A stretch of DNA of 40,721 nucleotides from an uncultured Pseudorhodobacter sp. (GCA_937910975.1 CALEMZ010000459.1:1-40721); one strand, 5' to 3'; positions 16,287 to 25,551 are shown, counted from the stretch's first letter. The notes: generated from the sequence alone by a model not told the origin. Translations and numbers: made by a program.

Positions 16287-18224
16287 ATGGCGACCCGTGA
16301 CACGATGGAATTGCGCGAAGACGATATCAAATCGCACTACCTTGCCGCGACCGAGATGCTGATGGGTATTGACCATACGCCGCGCATCGGCACCGCCCGC
16401 TATTCCGTCACCGCGCCCGAGAAATCACCGGGTGTGGCCGCCATGGGCCGCCGTTTCCGCTCCACCACCCCCGGCCTCGTTACCCGTTCTACCGCGCGGG
16501 CCGAAGGCGTGCGGCTTATGGACCGGATCGCGGAAAAGGATGAGGATGACCCGCTTACCTCCCCCGTTCAGGCCGCAGTGAGCCAAGGCTTGCGCCGCGC
16601 ATTGGCGATCGCGCTGGCGGTGGGTGAGCAATACGCCCGCCAGACCCCGCTGACCGAGCTGAAGAAAGCCAATCTCGAAACACGCCTCGCCCCGGAACGC
16701 AAAGCCGAGTTTACCGAGCTGCTGGCCGCCGAGGCGCTGGCCGTGCTTTACACCTTTGGCAATGCCACCGCCTTTCTTCTGGCCCCGCAAGCCACCGAGC
16801 GCAGCGCCGAAATTGGCCCGGTCGAGGAGGTGTTGACCGATAACGCCCCCCTCGCCCTGCACGGCGCGATATGGGAGCTGGACCAAGCCATCGCTGCCCA
16901 TGCCGAGGAGGATGCAAGCCTTGTGGCCACCGTTCTGGCCTATGCCGAACAGCTTATGGCCAAGGTCGCCCTACGTGCTGAATCTGCCCCGCGCCTGTCG
17001 GGCTTCACCGCCGCAAGCTGGCGGGTGGAGGCTGATGGCTTGACCATAGCAGGCTTCAAACCCGCTCTTGCCGCCAAAGGCACGGCGCTGACAATGACCT
17101 TCAAAAAGCCCAATGAGGTCGTGGGCAATCATATCGCCAAGTATCAATCCCTGCGGCTGGCCAAGATGCTTATGGCCTATGATTTTGAGCGCAAGCTGAA
17201 CCCTTTTGCCGAAATGGGCGGCTTTATCTTTACCTTCATGGGCGATGGCGCACCGGGCACGGGGAAAACCACCCTGATCCAGATGATGGCCGGGCTTTTG
17301 AACGATTACTGCAAGGCGGCGGGTTATCCTTTTCGCTATCAGAATTTCTCGATTGACCAGATTGATAGCTATCAGGGTAAATCCGGCCAGAATGCCAAGG
17401 CCTTCATTACCAATGTGCTTGACCCCGCCGTGATCGGTTTTGGCACGATTGATGATATCGACCAGATCGCAGGCAAGCGCGGTGACAAACAATCGTCTGC
17501 GGGCCAGCTAGAGGTGACGGCGGTGTTCATGGAGGCCTTCGCCGGGGCCAATACGGTTGTGCGCGGCAATTGCACCTTTGGCATGTTTTCCAACTACCCC
17601 GAAAACGTCGATGATGCGCTGCGCCAACGCGCCGGCGCGCGGTTTTTGGTCGATGGCCCGCAAACGCGCGAGGATTATATCGACATCCTCGCCCTTCTGA
17701 TGGGCAAAAACCACGCGATCCCGCTGGGCCAGCATGATCTTTACGCAGCCCAAGAAATGAAACGCGCCGTCGCCGCCAGCTTTGAGGGCCATTCCCGCCC
17801 GCATGAGGTAGGGCTGCTCAACGTCTGGGATAAAGTGTCGTCCCAGATCGGCGCGCTTGATACCATTGCCAAACTCGGCACCTATCTGAAGGCGATCCAA
17901 GAGGCAGACGCCCGCTTTACCGGCCGCGCGATCAAGAACATCACCGACGCAGTAAAGGTCCGCGCAATGGATTTTGAACTGCCGGATGCGTGGCTGGAAG
18001 AGCCGGATCTGTTTTTGTTCAAACCCTATGACGAGAAACTGTCGATGATCCGAGGCATGACCCAAAAGATCACCGTTGATATGGTGATCCAGGAAATCAA
18101 CCGCTACGCGGATAGTGAATTCCGATATGCCGATAAATCCGACGAGATCGCGATCCAGAACATGGTCCGCGACTTTGGGCGGCATGAAGAGGCCAAGCGG
18201 CGGTATATGGAGGGGAAGGGGTGA
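16287..18224 (+). CDS. Classical AAA ATPase with pore-loop motif
   Basis: A 645-residue protein: about 300 residues of unique helical N-terminal domain, an AAA module (about 300-500) and a C-terminal helical part. Walker A is GAPGTGKTT (321-329). A segment SYQGKSGQNA (361-370) aligns with pore loop 1 of classical AAA unfoldases (aromatic-x-Gly). Walker B reads TIDDID (387-392), with Asp where the catalytic Glu normally sits, followed by AGKRGD. The second region of homology is SNYPENVDDALRQR (435-448), with sensor Asn and arginine-finger candidates Arg446 and Arg448. It should form a ring that remodels protein complexes; the target is unknown. AAGGA precedes the ATG by about 8 nt. A GC hairpin follows the gene inside the operon. 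Confidence 0.9.
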   Translation: MATRDTMELREDDIKSHYLAATEMLMGIDHTPRIGTARYSVTAPEKSPGVAAMGRRFRSTTPGLVTRSTARAEGVRLMDRIAEKDEDDPLTSPVQAAVSQGLRRALAIALAVGEQYARQTPLTELKKANLETRLAPERKAEFTELLAAEALAVLYTFGNATAFLLAPQATERSAEIGPVEEVLTDNAPLALHGAIWELDQAIAAHAEEDASLVATVLAYAEQLMAKVALRAESAPRLSGFTAASWRVEADGLTIAGFKPALAAKGTALTMTFKKPNEVVGNHIAKYQSLRLAKMLMAYDFERKLNPFAEMGGFIFTFMGDGAPGTGKTTLIQMMAGLLNDYCKAAGYPFRYQNFSIDQIDSYQGKSGQNAKAFITNVLDPAVIGFGTIDDIDQIAGKRGDKQSSAGQLEVTAVFMEAFAGANTVVRGNCTFGMFSNYPENVDDALRQRAGARFLVDGPQTREDYIDILALLMGKNHAIPLGQHDLYAAQEMKRAVAASFEGHSRPHEVGLLNVWDKVSSQIGALDTIAKLGTYLKAIQEADARFTGRAIKNITDAVKVRAMDFELPDAWLEEPDLFLFKPYDEKLSMIRGMTQKITVDMVIQEINRYADSEFRYADKSDEIAIQNMVRDFGRHEEAKRRYMEGKG

Positions 18225-18248
18225 TAAGCGTGACGCATTTGACAAGCG

Positions 18249-18302
18249 CCGGGGGGCTGTCTGCCCCCCGGACCCCCCGAGGATATTTCTCCAAAGAGAA
18301 AG
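18249..18302 (+). repeat. GC-hairpin plus ATATTT intergenic element (copy 3, diverged)
   Basis: A perfect hairpin, CCGGGGGGC (18249-18257) and GCCCCCCGG (18263-18271), with a 5 nt loop. It is followed by the tail GAGGATATTTCTCCAAAGAG, which resembles the tails at 7565 and 12335. This type of element is frequent between genes of Rhodobacterales. It lies in the only sizeable gap (100 bp) of the AAA operon, where it could reduce read-through or protect the upstream mRNA 3' end. Confidence 0.7.
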
Positions 18303-18324
18303 CGGATTCTGAGGGGGTTTTGGC

Positions 18325-18639
18325 ATGATGACTTACCTCATCATCGCCGCCATTTTCATCGCGGGCTTCGCCTATGTCTTCTTTGTCGTGGTACCCTTCG
18401 TCACCCGCCCTGCCAGCCTGTTTGCTTATGGCCCTGCCCATGCGCGGATGAAGGGAATAATCATCTGTGGCCTCACTGCGTTTGCCTTGTTGTTCTTCTT
18501 CAACCCGGACCATCTGACCACCATCAAACCCCGGTTCTGGGAGGCGTTGGCCCTGACCGGGTTTTCGGCGGTCTTTTGGTTGCCGTGGTATCTTTATGCC
18601 TTCAGCCGCGGCGCCAATGCGGAAAAGGAAAAGCGATGA
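18325..18639 (+). CDS. Membrane protein of AAA operon
   Basis: A 104-residue protein with three hydrophobic helices: about 3-26, 43-60 (GIIICGLTAFALLFFF) and 74-95. It ends in a charged tail (NAEKEKR). The start may be either of two adjacent ATGs at 18325 and 18328, behind a G-rich ribosome site. Its stop overlaps the next start in ATGA. It has no known family and sits immediately after the hairpin element. Confidence 0.78.
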   Translation: MMTYLIIAAIFIAGFAYVFFVVVPFVTRPASLFAYGPAHARMKGIIICGLTAFALLFFFNPDHLTTIKPRFWEALALTGFSAVFWLPWYLYAFSRGANAEKEKR

Positions 18640-19997
18640 AACGCCTGATCCAAAAGGGCCTGATGTTTGGCAATCTGGTGGAGGTTTCCTCGCCCGCGCT
18701 GATTGAACGCTACAATCGCGCGTTGGAGTATCTTGCGGGCAAGCAGACCAAGCTTACAGATTTCCACATCGACATTTCCGGCTATTCGCCTGAGATCGGC
18801 GATGAGCTGGGCGATGATCATTACCTCAATCCCAATGGCTGCAACCGCCAGTTCATCTTGCTGACCACGGCGCAGAAATCTGCGCCTTTGCTCAACGTCA
18901 CTTTCTCCACCTCGCGTGGTATCTTGCGCCAGTTTATCGAGGCCAATGAGGCGCAGCTTTTCGCGCTGACCGCGCGCGATGCCGTGGCCGGGGAGTTGGC
19001 AAACAGCGTTTATGAGGTGACACATCCTGCCCGGCTGCTTGATATCCGCCGTATCACTATTGAGGCAGATACCATTGGCGGCCATGTCGCCGATGCCGCC
19101 AAGTTGGCGCAGATGATCGACCGCTTTCGCACCGAACGGGACGGCTGGCGCGATGATGTGTTGATTGCGCAGATGATCGGGCTGGCCAAGAAGACAGGCG
19201 ACGTGACCCGCGTACCCATAGCCCTGCCCAAGATGGCCTTCGAGCAGCCGAACTTCTGGACCTCGCATTTTGGCGGGCTTTATGTGTTTCGCGAACTGGC
19301 GGTTCCGGCGGTGATCTCGGCCCTGCCATCGGCGTCCTTGGGCGAGATGCCGCTGGCGCAGGTGATGGACCTGAGCCAGCGCAACAAGATCGCCGATTGG
19401 ATGGAGAAAAACGGGCTGGTGGAGCCGATCATCAAGGCGCGCGGCATGGATGCCGCCGCCGTTCTGCGCCAGAAGATGGATTTCATTCTGGTGGAGGCGG
19501 CGGATGCGCTGAACATTGATCTGGGCAATGCCACCCGCAACGACCTGCGCAAGGTCGCGCATAGGCTGGGCAAGGCGCTGCCCGAAGAATTCCTTGGCCT
19601 CGCGCGGCTTCTGGCCTGGGTTGAGGGCGGCGGTGACTGGCCGCGCATTACTTCGGAACATGCCGCGTATTTCTACACGCTGCGCGCGCGCCCCCATGCT
19701 GACCGGGATCTGGTAAACATGCTGCTCAGCCAGCTTGCGCCTTTGGATGTGCGCCAGATGTTCATCACCCATAAGGAGCTTTTCTACGCCAACTATGCCC
19801 GCTGGTCTGACCGCAAGCGCGGTTATGTTGCCGATTTTCTGGAACGGGAGTATCAGGTGGATAAGGTCGGCGCGCGTTCCGCCCTCTTTGGCCCCGAACC
19901 CGGAATGGATGAGGCCGAGCGCCCCGAACCGAAACCCAGCCCCACGATGGCCGATCTGGTCGGCCCATGGGGTGCTGTGCGAAAGGCCCGCCGATGA
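18636..19997 (+). CDS. DUF6638-like protein of AAA operon
   Basis: A 453-residue soluble protein that I associate with the DUF6638 family from its start (MKRLIQKGLMFGNLVEVSSP) and its genomic setting; the family name is from memory. It has no signal peptide, membrane helix or recognisable catalytic motif. The first 130 residues are mixed alpha/beta (TDFHIDISGYSPEIGDELG); the rest is mainly helical. The last 40 residues are Pro/Glu-rich and probably flexible. It overlaps both neighbours by 4 bp (ATGA on each side), so stoichiometric production with the two small membrane proteins is likely. Confidence 0.8.
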   Translation: MKRLIQKGLMFGNLVEVSSPALIERYNRALEYLAGKQTKLTDFHIDISGYSPEIGDELGDDHYLNPNGCNRQFILLTTAQKSAPLLNVTFSTSRGILRQFIEANEAQLFALTARDAVAGELANSVYEVTHPARLLDIRRITIEADTIGGHVADAAKLAQMIDRFRTERDGWRDDVLIAQMIGLAKKTGDVTRVPIALPKMAFEQPNFWTSHFGGLYVFRELAVPAVISALPSASLGEMPLAQVMDLSQRNKIADWMEKNGLVEPIIKARGMDAAAVLRQKMDFILVEAADALNIDLGNATRNDLRKVAHRLGKALPEEFLGLARLLAWVEGGGDWPRITSEHAAYFYTLRARPHADRDLVNMLLSQLAPLDVRQMFITHKELFYANYARWSDRKRGYVADFLEREYQVDKVGARSALFGPEPGMDEAERPEPKPSPTMADLVGPWGAVRKARR

Positions 19998-20260
19998 TCG
20001 GATTTATCAGATTGGCCGTTTTTGGCTTTATCGGGCTGACAGTGCTTTATTTTCTGGTCAGCATCTACTCGCGCTCGACCCGACGCGAGGAGCTTGAAAA
20101 GGCGTGGGGTGCTGAACAAGGGCCGGGGGATCGCGATGGGTTTATCGCCGCAGGCATGGCGGAATATGAAAAGGGCCTGCGCAAAAAGCTGATCTGGCTG
20201 GTCTATGTTATCCCGACCCTGGCCGTGATAGCCGCCGTTTACCTGTTGAACTTCGCCTGA
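19994..20260 (+). CDS. Small two-helix membrane protein of AAA operon
   Basis: An 88-residue protein with hydrophobic helices at about 5-23 and 67-86, joined by a charged loop (SRSTRREELEKAWGAEQ and onward) that is probably cytoplasmic. It starts within the stop of the previous gene (ATGA) and ends 13 bp before the DUF1523 gene. No known family. It is the third small membrane protein of the operon. Confidence 0.78.
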   Translation: MIGFIRLAVFGFIGLTVLYFLVSIYSRSTRREELEKAWGAEQGPGDRDGFIAAGMAEYEKGLRKKLIWLVYVIPTLAVIAAVYLLNFA

Positions 20261-20273
20261 AGGAGCCACGCCG

Positions 20274-20924
20274 ATGCGCTATGTAAAATGGACATTCATC
20301 GCAATCATTGCATTGCTGTTGTTTTCCTTCTTTCATTACACGCTGCCGCAAACGGATATTGCGCGCGTCGTGGGCACCGAAAACCGTCGTATCGACTTTG
20401 GCGAGAACTCGTTCTTTTGGGCCAGCCCCGATGTTGGCACGGCGATAGATAAGAACCGTGACGTGTTTTTCATTCAGACTTTCCGTGCCGATGGAAAGCC
20501 GATGGTTTATCGCAATGAAGACACTGGATGGGGTTGGCCGCCCTATTTCAAACTGGACAGTTCCAACTTGCAGGCCGAGGCGCAAAACATGGTCTCCAAC
20601 TCGGATAACCCGCGTTGGGCGGCCATTACCCATTACGGCTGGCGCAATGAATTCCTGACAATCTTTCCCAATGCCATCAGCATCCGCAGCGTCGAAGGCC
20701 CAGATGTCGGCTTTTTCCCGTGGTTTAATGTTATGTTCTTCATCGTGCTTGGTGGTGTGTTGCTTATGCTTTGGCGGATGTGGGCGCAGTTTCGTGAACG
20801 CACCATTGATCCGGCGCTGGAAAGCATCGGCGACACGATTGATGAGGTGGACGCGAAGGCCGACAATCTTTGGGCGCGCGTTACCCGGTGGTTGGGTAGC
20901 TGGAAGGGTAAACCGCGCCGCTGA
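20274..20924 (+). CDS. DUF1523 family membrane protein
   Basis: A 216-residue protein of the DUF1523 family. A membrane helix lies at about 7-24, a probable periplasmic domain at 25-147 and a second helix at 148-168. A cytoplasmic tail with amphipathic helix follows (ALESIGDTIDEVDAKADNLW). Family blocks are HYTLPQTDI, VVGTENRRID, FIQTFRADGKPMVYRNEDTG and WGWPPYF. It is the last gene of the operon, with GGAG at 20262 in front. Function is unknown. The periplasmic domain could sense or bind something on behalf of the ATPase complex (inference). The 217 bp that follow contain nothing I can name. Confidence 0.88.
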   Translation: MRYVKWTFIAIIALLLFSFFHYTLPQTDIARVVGTENRRIDFGENSFFWASPDVGTAIDKNRDVFFIQTFRADGKPMVYRNEDTGWGWPPYFKLDSSNLQAEAQNMVSNSDNPRWAAITHYGWRNEFLTIFPNAISIRSVEGPDVGFFPWFNVMFFIVLGGVLLMLWRMWAQFRERTIDPALESIGDTIDEVDAKADNLWARVTRWLGSWKGKPRR

Positions 20925-21141
20925 TTAAGAGTTCTCGGCGCTTATTGAAGCAAAGCATCGGTTTTTGACCTACGGCTTGCAGCGTGAAAGGCCGCAGAAG
21001 CTGGTCCGATCTGAGCGAGAAATGCATTGTCGAAACCCCCCAATTTCGAAGCCTTAAAAACGGGTTCAGGTTTCACAGGTTTCGCAGTAACCTTGCACAA
21101 AACGGCGGACTAAGCTGTGATCTGGAGCGAGGGGCTGTGAA

Positions 21142-23916
21142 ATGTATGGAATGGACGAGTTGATTGCGCTGGCGATTGTGCTTGGTCTCGCGGTGGTGTT
21201 TGGCGTCATCGCCGTGCCCTTTTTGCTTGTCTCGCACCTGAATCTAAAATCCAAAGTGCGCGATCTGGAGCGATTGGTGCTGCGCAATGCTTCCGAACGG
21301 GCCAAACAGCCGCAACCCGTCACCACTTCCGCACCCACTCCCCGTACCGAACGGGCTGCCCCCGATGCGCAGATCGCTGCTGAGTCCCCATGGTCGCCCG
21401 AACCGCCAGAGGCGACCGCCGTTGTCGCTCCGCGTCCAGAACAGCCTGCCACGCCAGCGGCCTATGTTTTCAAACCCGGGCTGATCGATAATATCACTGG
21501 GTGGCTGCGCGAAAACTGGGTGCTGGCGATCGCCGCAGCGTCGCTGGCGCTGGCGGGCGTGTTCATGGTGCAATACGGGGTCGAAAAAGGGCTGCTGACG
21601 CCGTTCTGGCGCGTCATGGGGGCGCTAGGCTTTGGTACTGCGCTAATTGCAGGGGGCGAATTTATCCGCCGCCGCGCAGGAGATGAGGATGGCGCCACCC
21701 GCTACCTTCCCTCCACACTCTCCGGCGCGGGAATTGTTGTACTTTATGCCGGCGTGTTTTCCGCTCGCGCACTCTATGGGTTAATCGGCCCCGGCACCAC
21801 GTTTCTGGGGCTTGGCGGCGTGTCAGTGGTGGCCTTGGTTCTGGGCTGGTTTCACGGCCCGATCCTTGCCGCCGTTGGTATCCTAGGCGCCACCGCTGCC
21901 CCCTTCATGGTGGGCGGCAGTTCCGAAAACTCTTGGATATTGCACTATTATTTCGCGATGATAGCCATTGTTGCCTTGGGCATCGACACGATAAAGCGAT
22001 GGGCATGGGTTTCGGTGCTTGGCCTGATCGTGACCATTGCGGCAGGCTGGCTGCTTTACCTCGACGCCGGGGCAGAGCCGCATTTCATAGCAGGCGCACT
22101 CATCATCACCTTTGCCGCCTTCACTATCCCCGAACGCGGGTTGATCCCGCGCCAGTCCGGGCCTTCGATGCTGGAGATGCTGCGCACGCGTAGAAAATCC
22201 CTGCCGGAGTTTCCGGCCCGGCTGGCCTTTGGGGCCACTCTCGCCGCCACGGCCGCGGCCCTTGCGGTGCAAGCAGGGGCCAACACCCCTGATACTGTCT
22301 GGCTGGCGCTTGTTGCACTCATGCTGCTCCTGATCGCCACAACGCTCTGGACGCGTGAGGCCCCGGCCCTTTACGATCACGCCCTGATCCCCGGCATTGC
22401 CTTTCTGGTGGCGCTTGCGCTGGAAAGCGCGGGCTACGGCCCCTTGTTCCGCGAATTTCAACACGCGGGCCTGCCCGTCACCGAAGGCCCCGCCACCTCC
22501 ATCCCAATGACCGTCTGGGTACTGGCTGCTTTTGGCGCGCTAGGCACATTGCTGATGTTTGCGCGGATGCAATGGGCGCTGGCCGAGAATGAACCTAGGC
22601 CAATCGCTCCAACCTTCTGGGCGCTTTCGGCCACCGTCTTCGCCCCGGCTACGCTGCTCACCCTCGAATTTCTTTGGGCACCGGGCGCGGTGCTTGGTCA
22701 GTATCCTTGGGCTCTTGTCGCGATCACCATGGCCGCACTTATGGTCTGGCTCGCCACTCGCGCCGCCACAGCCACCGACGAGGGACGCCCCCTGCGCGTG
22801 GGCTTTTTCGCCGTTGGCGCACTGACGCTGATTACGCTGGCCTTCTTCCTCGTGCTCACCAAATCGGCCCTCACCGTGGCGCTGGCCGTCATGGTGCTTG
22901 GCACGGCGGTGCTGGACCGCCGCTACGCCCTGCCGCCGCTTACATGGTTCATCCAGATAGCCGTCGCCATCATCACCTTCCGGCTGGTGATGTGGCCCGG
23001 CCTTGACTGGGCGCTTGGCTATGATTTTAACGGTGACGCCTTCCGCATCCCCTATTTTGAGGTCGCTTTCGCCTTCCTCGCCACCCTCGCCCTGCTGGCC
23101 CCCGCATGGTGGATTTCGCGCGGGCAACGGCTCAAAACCGCGCTGGTGCTGGAAAGCGTGTGCTGGACGATTCTCGGCGTTTTCCTCGCCATTACCCTGC
23201 TCCGCGCCGCCCCGAGGGCTGCGCAAGAAAGCCATTGGGTGATGGGCCTGATGTCCACGATCTGGATCGCGCTTGCGTTGAACCAGCTTTACCGGATGAA
23301 GGCCGGGAGCCGCTTCATGATAAGCTTGCGTGCAGGTCTGGCCGGGATTTACAGCCTTATTGCGCTTGGCACCCTCTTTGAGCTTCTCTTCAGCTCTAAC
23401 CCGCTGACCGCGTATTCCGAACCCGTTGTTGGCCCGCCAATCTTTGACAGCCTCGCGCTGGCCTTCCTGCCCTTGGCTGCCGCCTTCGCCGTCGCCGCAT
23501 GGAAAATTCGCCACTTCGGGCGCATCCCACGCATCGGATTCATCATAGCCTCGGCAGGCTTCAGCACGCTTTATGTTGGCATGGAAATCCGCCGCCTCTG
23601 GCGCGGGCGCGACCTGACAGTGCCGGGCTTCACCGACCCCGAGCTTTACAGCTACACCCTCGCCATGCTCTTCGCCTCCGTGGCGCTGCTGGTCTTTGCC
23701 TTTGGCCGCCGCTCTGACACCCTGCGCAAGATCGCCATGGCCGGGGTTGCGCTCACCGTCGCCAAAGTGTTCTTGGTGGATATGTCCGGCCTCTCTGGTC
23801 TGACGCGGGTGTTTTCCTTCATGGGGCTCGGCCTGTCGCTTGTGGGCCTCGCATGGCTCAACCGGAAAATGACCGCGCAATGGGAGCGCAGCGCCCCGTC
23901 GCAGCCTCAGCCGTAA
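21142..23916 (+). CDS. Giant DUF2339 polytopic membrane protein
   Basis: A 924-residue integral membrane protein of the DUF2339 family. One N-terminal helix (about 7-30) is followed by a Pro/Ala-rich linker (50-105) with a short coiled coil, then more than twenty hydrophobic helices to the end. Typical blocks are NWVLAIAAASLALAGVFMVQYG, FGTALIAGGEFIRRRA and the C-terminal KVFLVDMSGLSGLTRVFSFM region. Family function is unknown; it has been noted as cell-envelope related in some species. The ATG at 21142 follows GAGGGG. An ATG at 21151 is also possible. Confidence 0.9.
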   Translation: MYGMDELIALAIVLGLAVVFGVIAVPFLLVSHLNLKSKVRDLERLVLRNASERAKQPQPVTTSAPTPRTERAAPDAQIAAESPWSPEPPEATAVVAPRPEQPATPAAYVFKPGLIDNITGWLRENWVLAIAAASLALAGVFMVQYGVEKGLLTPFWRVMGALGFGTALIAGGEFIRRRAGDEDGATRYLPSTLSGAGIVVLYAGVFSARALYGLIGPGTTFLGLGGVSVVALVLGWFHGPILAAVGILGATAAPFMVGGSSENSWILHYYFAMIAIVALGIDTIKRWAWVSVLGLIVTIAAGWLLYLDAGAEPHFIAGALIITFAAFTIPERGLIPRQSGPSMLEMLRTRRKSLPEFPARLAFGATLAATAAALAVQAGANTPDTVWLALVALMLLLIATTLWTREAPALYDHALIPGIAFLVALALESAGYGPLFREFQHAGLPVTEGPATSIPMTVWVLAAFGALGTLLMFARMQWALAENEPRPIAPTFWALSATVFAPATLLTLEFLWAPGAVLGQYPWALVAITMAALMVWLATRAATATDEGRPLRVGFFAVGALTLITLAFFLVLTKSALTVALAVMVLGTAVLDRRYALPPLTWFIQIAVAIITFRLVMWPGLDWALGYDFNGDAFRIPYFEVAFAFLATLALLAPAWWISRGQRLKTALVLESVCWTILGVFLAITLLRAAPRAAQESHWVMGLMSTIWIALALNQLYRMKAGSRFMISLRAGLAGIYSLIALGTLFELLFSSNPLTAYSEPVVGPPIFDSLALAFLPLAAAFAVAAWKIRHFGRIPRIGFIIASAGFSTLYVGMEIRRLWRGRDLTVPGFTDPELYSYTLAMLFASVALLVFAFGRRSDTLRKIAMAGVALTVAKVFLVDMSGLSGLTRVFSFMGLGLSLVGLAWLNRKMTAQWERSAPSQPQP

Positions 23917-23951
23917 AGACCAAGCTAATACCCTCTTATTCAGGCGACCCC

Positions 23952-25550
23952 ATGACCGAACCCAGAACCTACGACTATATCATCATCGGCGCAGGGGCTG
24001 CGGGTTGCGTCTTGGCTAACCGTTTGTCCGAGAACCCAAAGACCACCGTCCTGCTGTTGGAGGCTGGCGGGCGCGATACCTATCCTTGGGTGCATATCCC
24101 CGTGGGATACCTTTATTGCATGGGCAATCCCCGCACCGATTGGTGTTATAAGACCGCGCCCGAACCGGGGCTGAACAACCGCGCGCTTAACTACCCGAGG
24201 GGTCGCATCCTTGGCGGCTGCACCGCGATCAACGGCATGATCTACATGCGCGGCCAAGCGGCGGATTATGACGGCTGGCGGCAGATGGGCAACACGGGCT
24301 GGGGCTGGGACGATGTGCTGCCCTATTTTCTGAAATCCGAAGACAATGTTCGCGGCGCCGACGCTCTGCATGCGCAGGGCGGCGAATGGCGGGTGGAAGA
24401 ACCCCGCATCCGCTGGGATATTCTCGACGCGTTTCAGGCCGCCGCCGAACAGACAGGCATCCCCAAAACCGATGATTTTAACCGGGGCGACAACTTCGGC
24501 TGCGGCTATTTTCAGGTCAACCAACGCGCGGGTTGGCGCGTAAGCAGTGCCAAGGCATTCCTGCGCCCTGCCCAAAATCGCCCTAACCTGACCGTACTTA
24601 CTCATGCGACCGCGCGCCACTTGTTGCTGAACGGTAGCCACGTCACGGGCGTCGCCTTCGCGCATAAGGGCCATGCGCGTGAGGCGCTGAGCGGTAAGGA
24701 AACCATCCTCGCCGCAGGCGCGATCGGCTCGCCGCAGATACTGATGCTTTCGGGGATCGGCCCTGCCGCACATCTGGCCGAACAGGGCATAACGCCGCTG
24801 CATGATCTGCCCGGCGTCGGCCAGAACCTGCAAGACCATCTGCAAATCCGCACCGTCTACAAGGTCGCCAACACCACCACGCTGAACCAGATGGCAAACA
24901 GCCTGTGGGGCAAGGCAAAGATCGCGGCCCAATACGCGCTCACCCGCTCCGGCCCGATGTCCATGGCCCCCTCTCAACTTGGTGCCTTTGCCTATTCCAG
25001 CGAGGAAAAAGCTACGCCAGACCTTGAATACCACGTCCAGCCGCTGTCCCTTGATAGCTTCGGCACCGATCTGCACCCGTTTCCGGCCATCACCGCAAGC
25101 GTCTGCAACTTGCGCCCCACCAGCCGGGGCAGCGTGACCCTGCGCAGCCCGAACCCGTCAGACGCCCCCGTCATCGCGCCCAATTTCCTGAGCACCGTCG
25201 AGGATCAGATCACCGCCACCAACGCGATCCACGTCACCCGTCGTATCATGGCCCAGCCCGCGCTGGCCCCGTTTGCGCCAGAGGAGTTCCGCCCCGGCCC
25301 AAGCCTGCAAACCCACGAAGACCTTCTCCCCGCCATCGGCGACATCGCCACCACCATCTTTCACCCCGTCGGCACCGCCACAATGGGGACAGGCCCAATG
25401 GCCGTGGTCGATGCGCAGCTTCGTGTCCACGGCCTCTCCGGGTTGCGCGTGGTCGATGCCTCGGTGATGCCCAGCATTACCTCCGGCAATACCTCCAGCC
25501 CGACTGTGATGATCGCTGAAAAGGCGGCGGATATGATCAAGACGGGGTAA
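23952..25550 (+). CDS. GMC family FAD oxidoreductase (choline/alcohol dehydrogenase-like)
   Basis: A 532-residue flavoenzyme. The FAD-binding GAGAAG is at 13-18, with LEAGG at 36-40 binding the ribose. GMC signature 1 is in PRGRILGGCTAING and signature 2 in GAIGSPQILMLSGIG. The active-site pair is the His of IFHPVGT and the Asn of SGNTSSPT. It oxidises a primary alcohol, for instance choline, a polyol or a long-chain alcohol. No betaine-aldehyde dehydrogenase or BetI is adjacent, so choline is not supported by context. The ATG at 23952 has no strong ribosome site, but the fold begins right after it. It lies 35 bp after the DUF2339 gene. Confidence 0.92.
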   Translation: MTEPRTYDYIIIGAGAAGCVLANRLSENPKTTVLLLEAGGRDTYPWVHIPVGYLYCMGNPRTDWCYKTAPEPGLNNRALNYPRGRILGGCTAINGMIYMRGQAADYDGWRQMGNTGWGWDDVLPYFLKSEDNVRGADALHAQGGEWRVEEPRIRWDILDAFQAAAEQTGIPKTDDFNRGDNFGCGYFQVNQRAGWRVSSAKAFLRPAQNRPNLTVLTHATARHLLLNGSHVTGVAFAHKGHAREALSGKETILAAGAIGSPQILMLSGIGPAAHLAEQGITPLHDLPGVGQNLQDHLQIRTVYKVANTTTLNQMANSLWGKAKIAAQYALTRSGPMSMAPSQLGAFAYSSEEKATPDLEYHVQPLSLDSFGTDLHPFPAITASVCNLRPTSRGSVTLRSPNPSDAPVIAPNFLSTVEDQITATNAIHVTRRIMAQPALAPFAPEEFRPGPSLQTHEDLLPAIGDIATTIFHPVGTATMGTGPMAVVDAQLRVHGLSGLRVVDASVMPSITSGNTSSPTVMIAEKAADMIKTG

Positions 25551-25551
25551 G

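Noticed and set aside
23952..25550. Calling the GMC oxidoreductase betA
   Set aside because: Choline dehydrogenase is one of several possibilities; no betB, betI or choline transporter is next to it.
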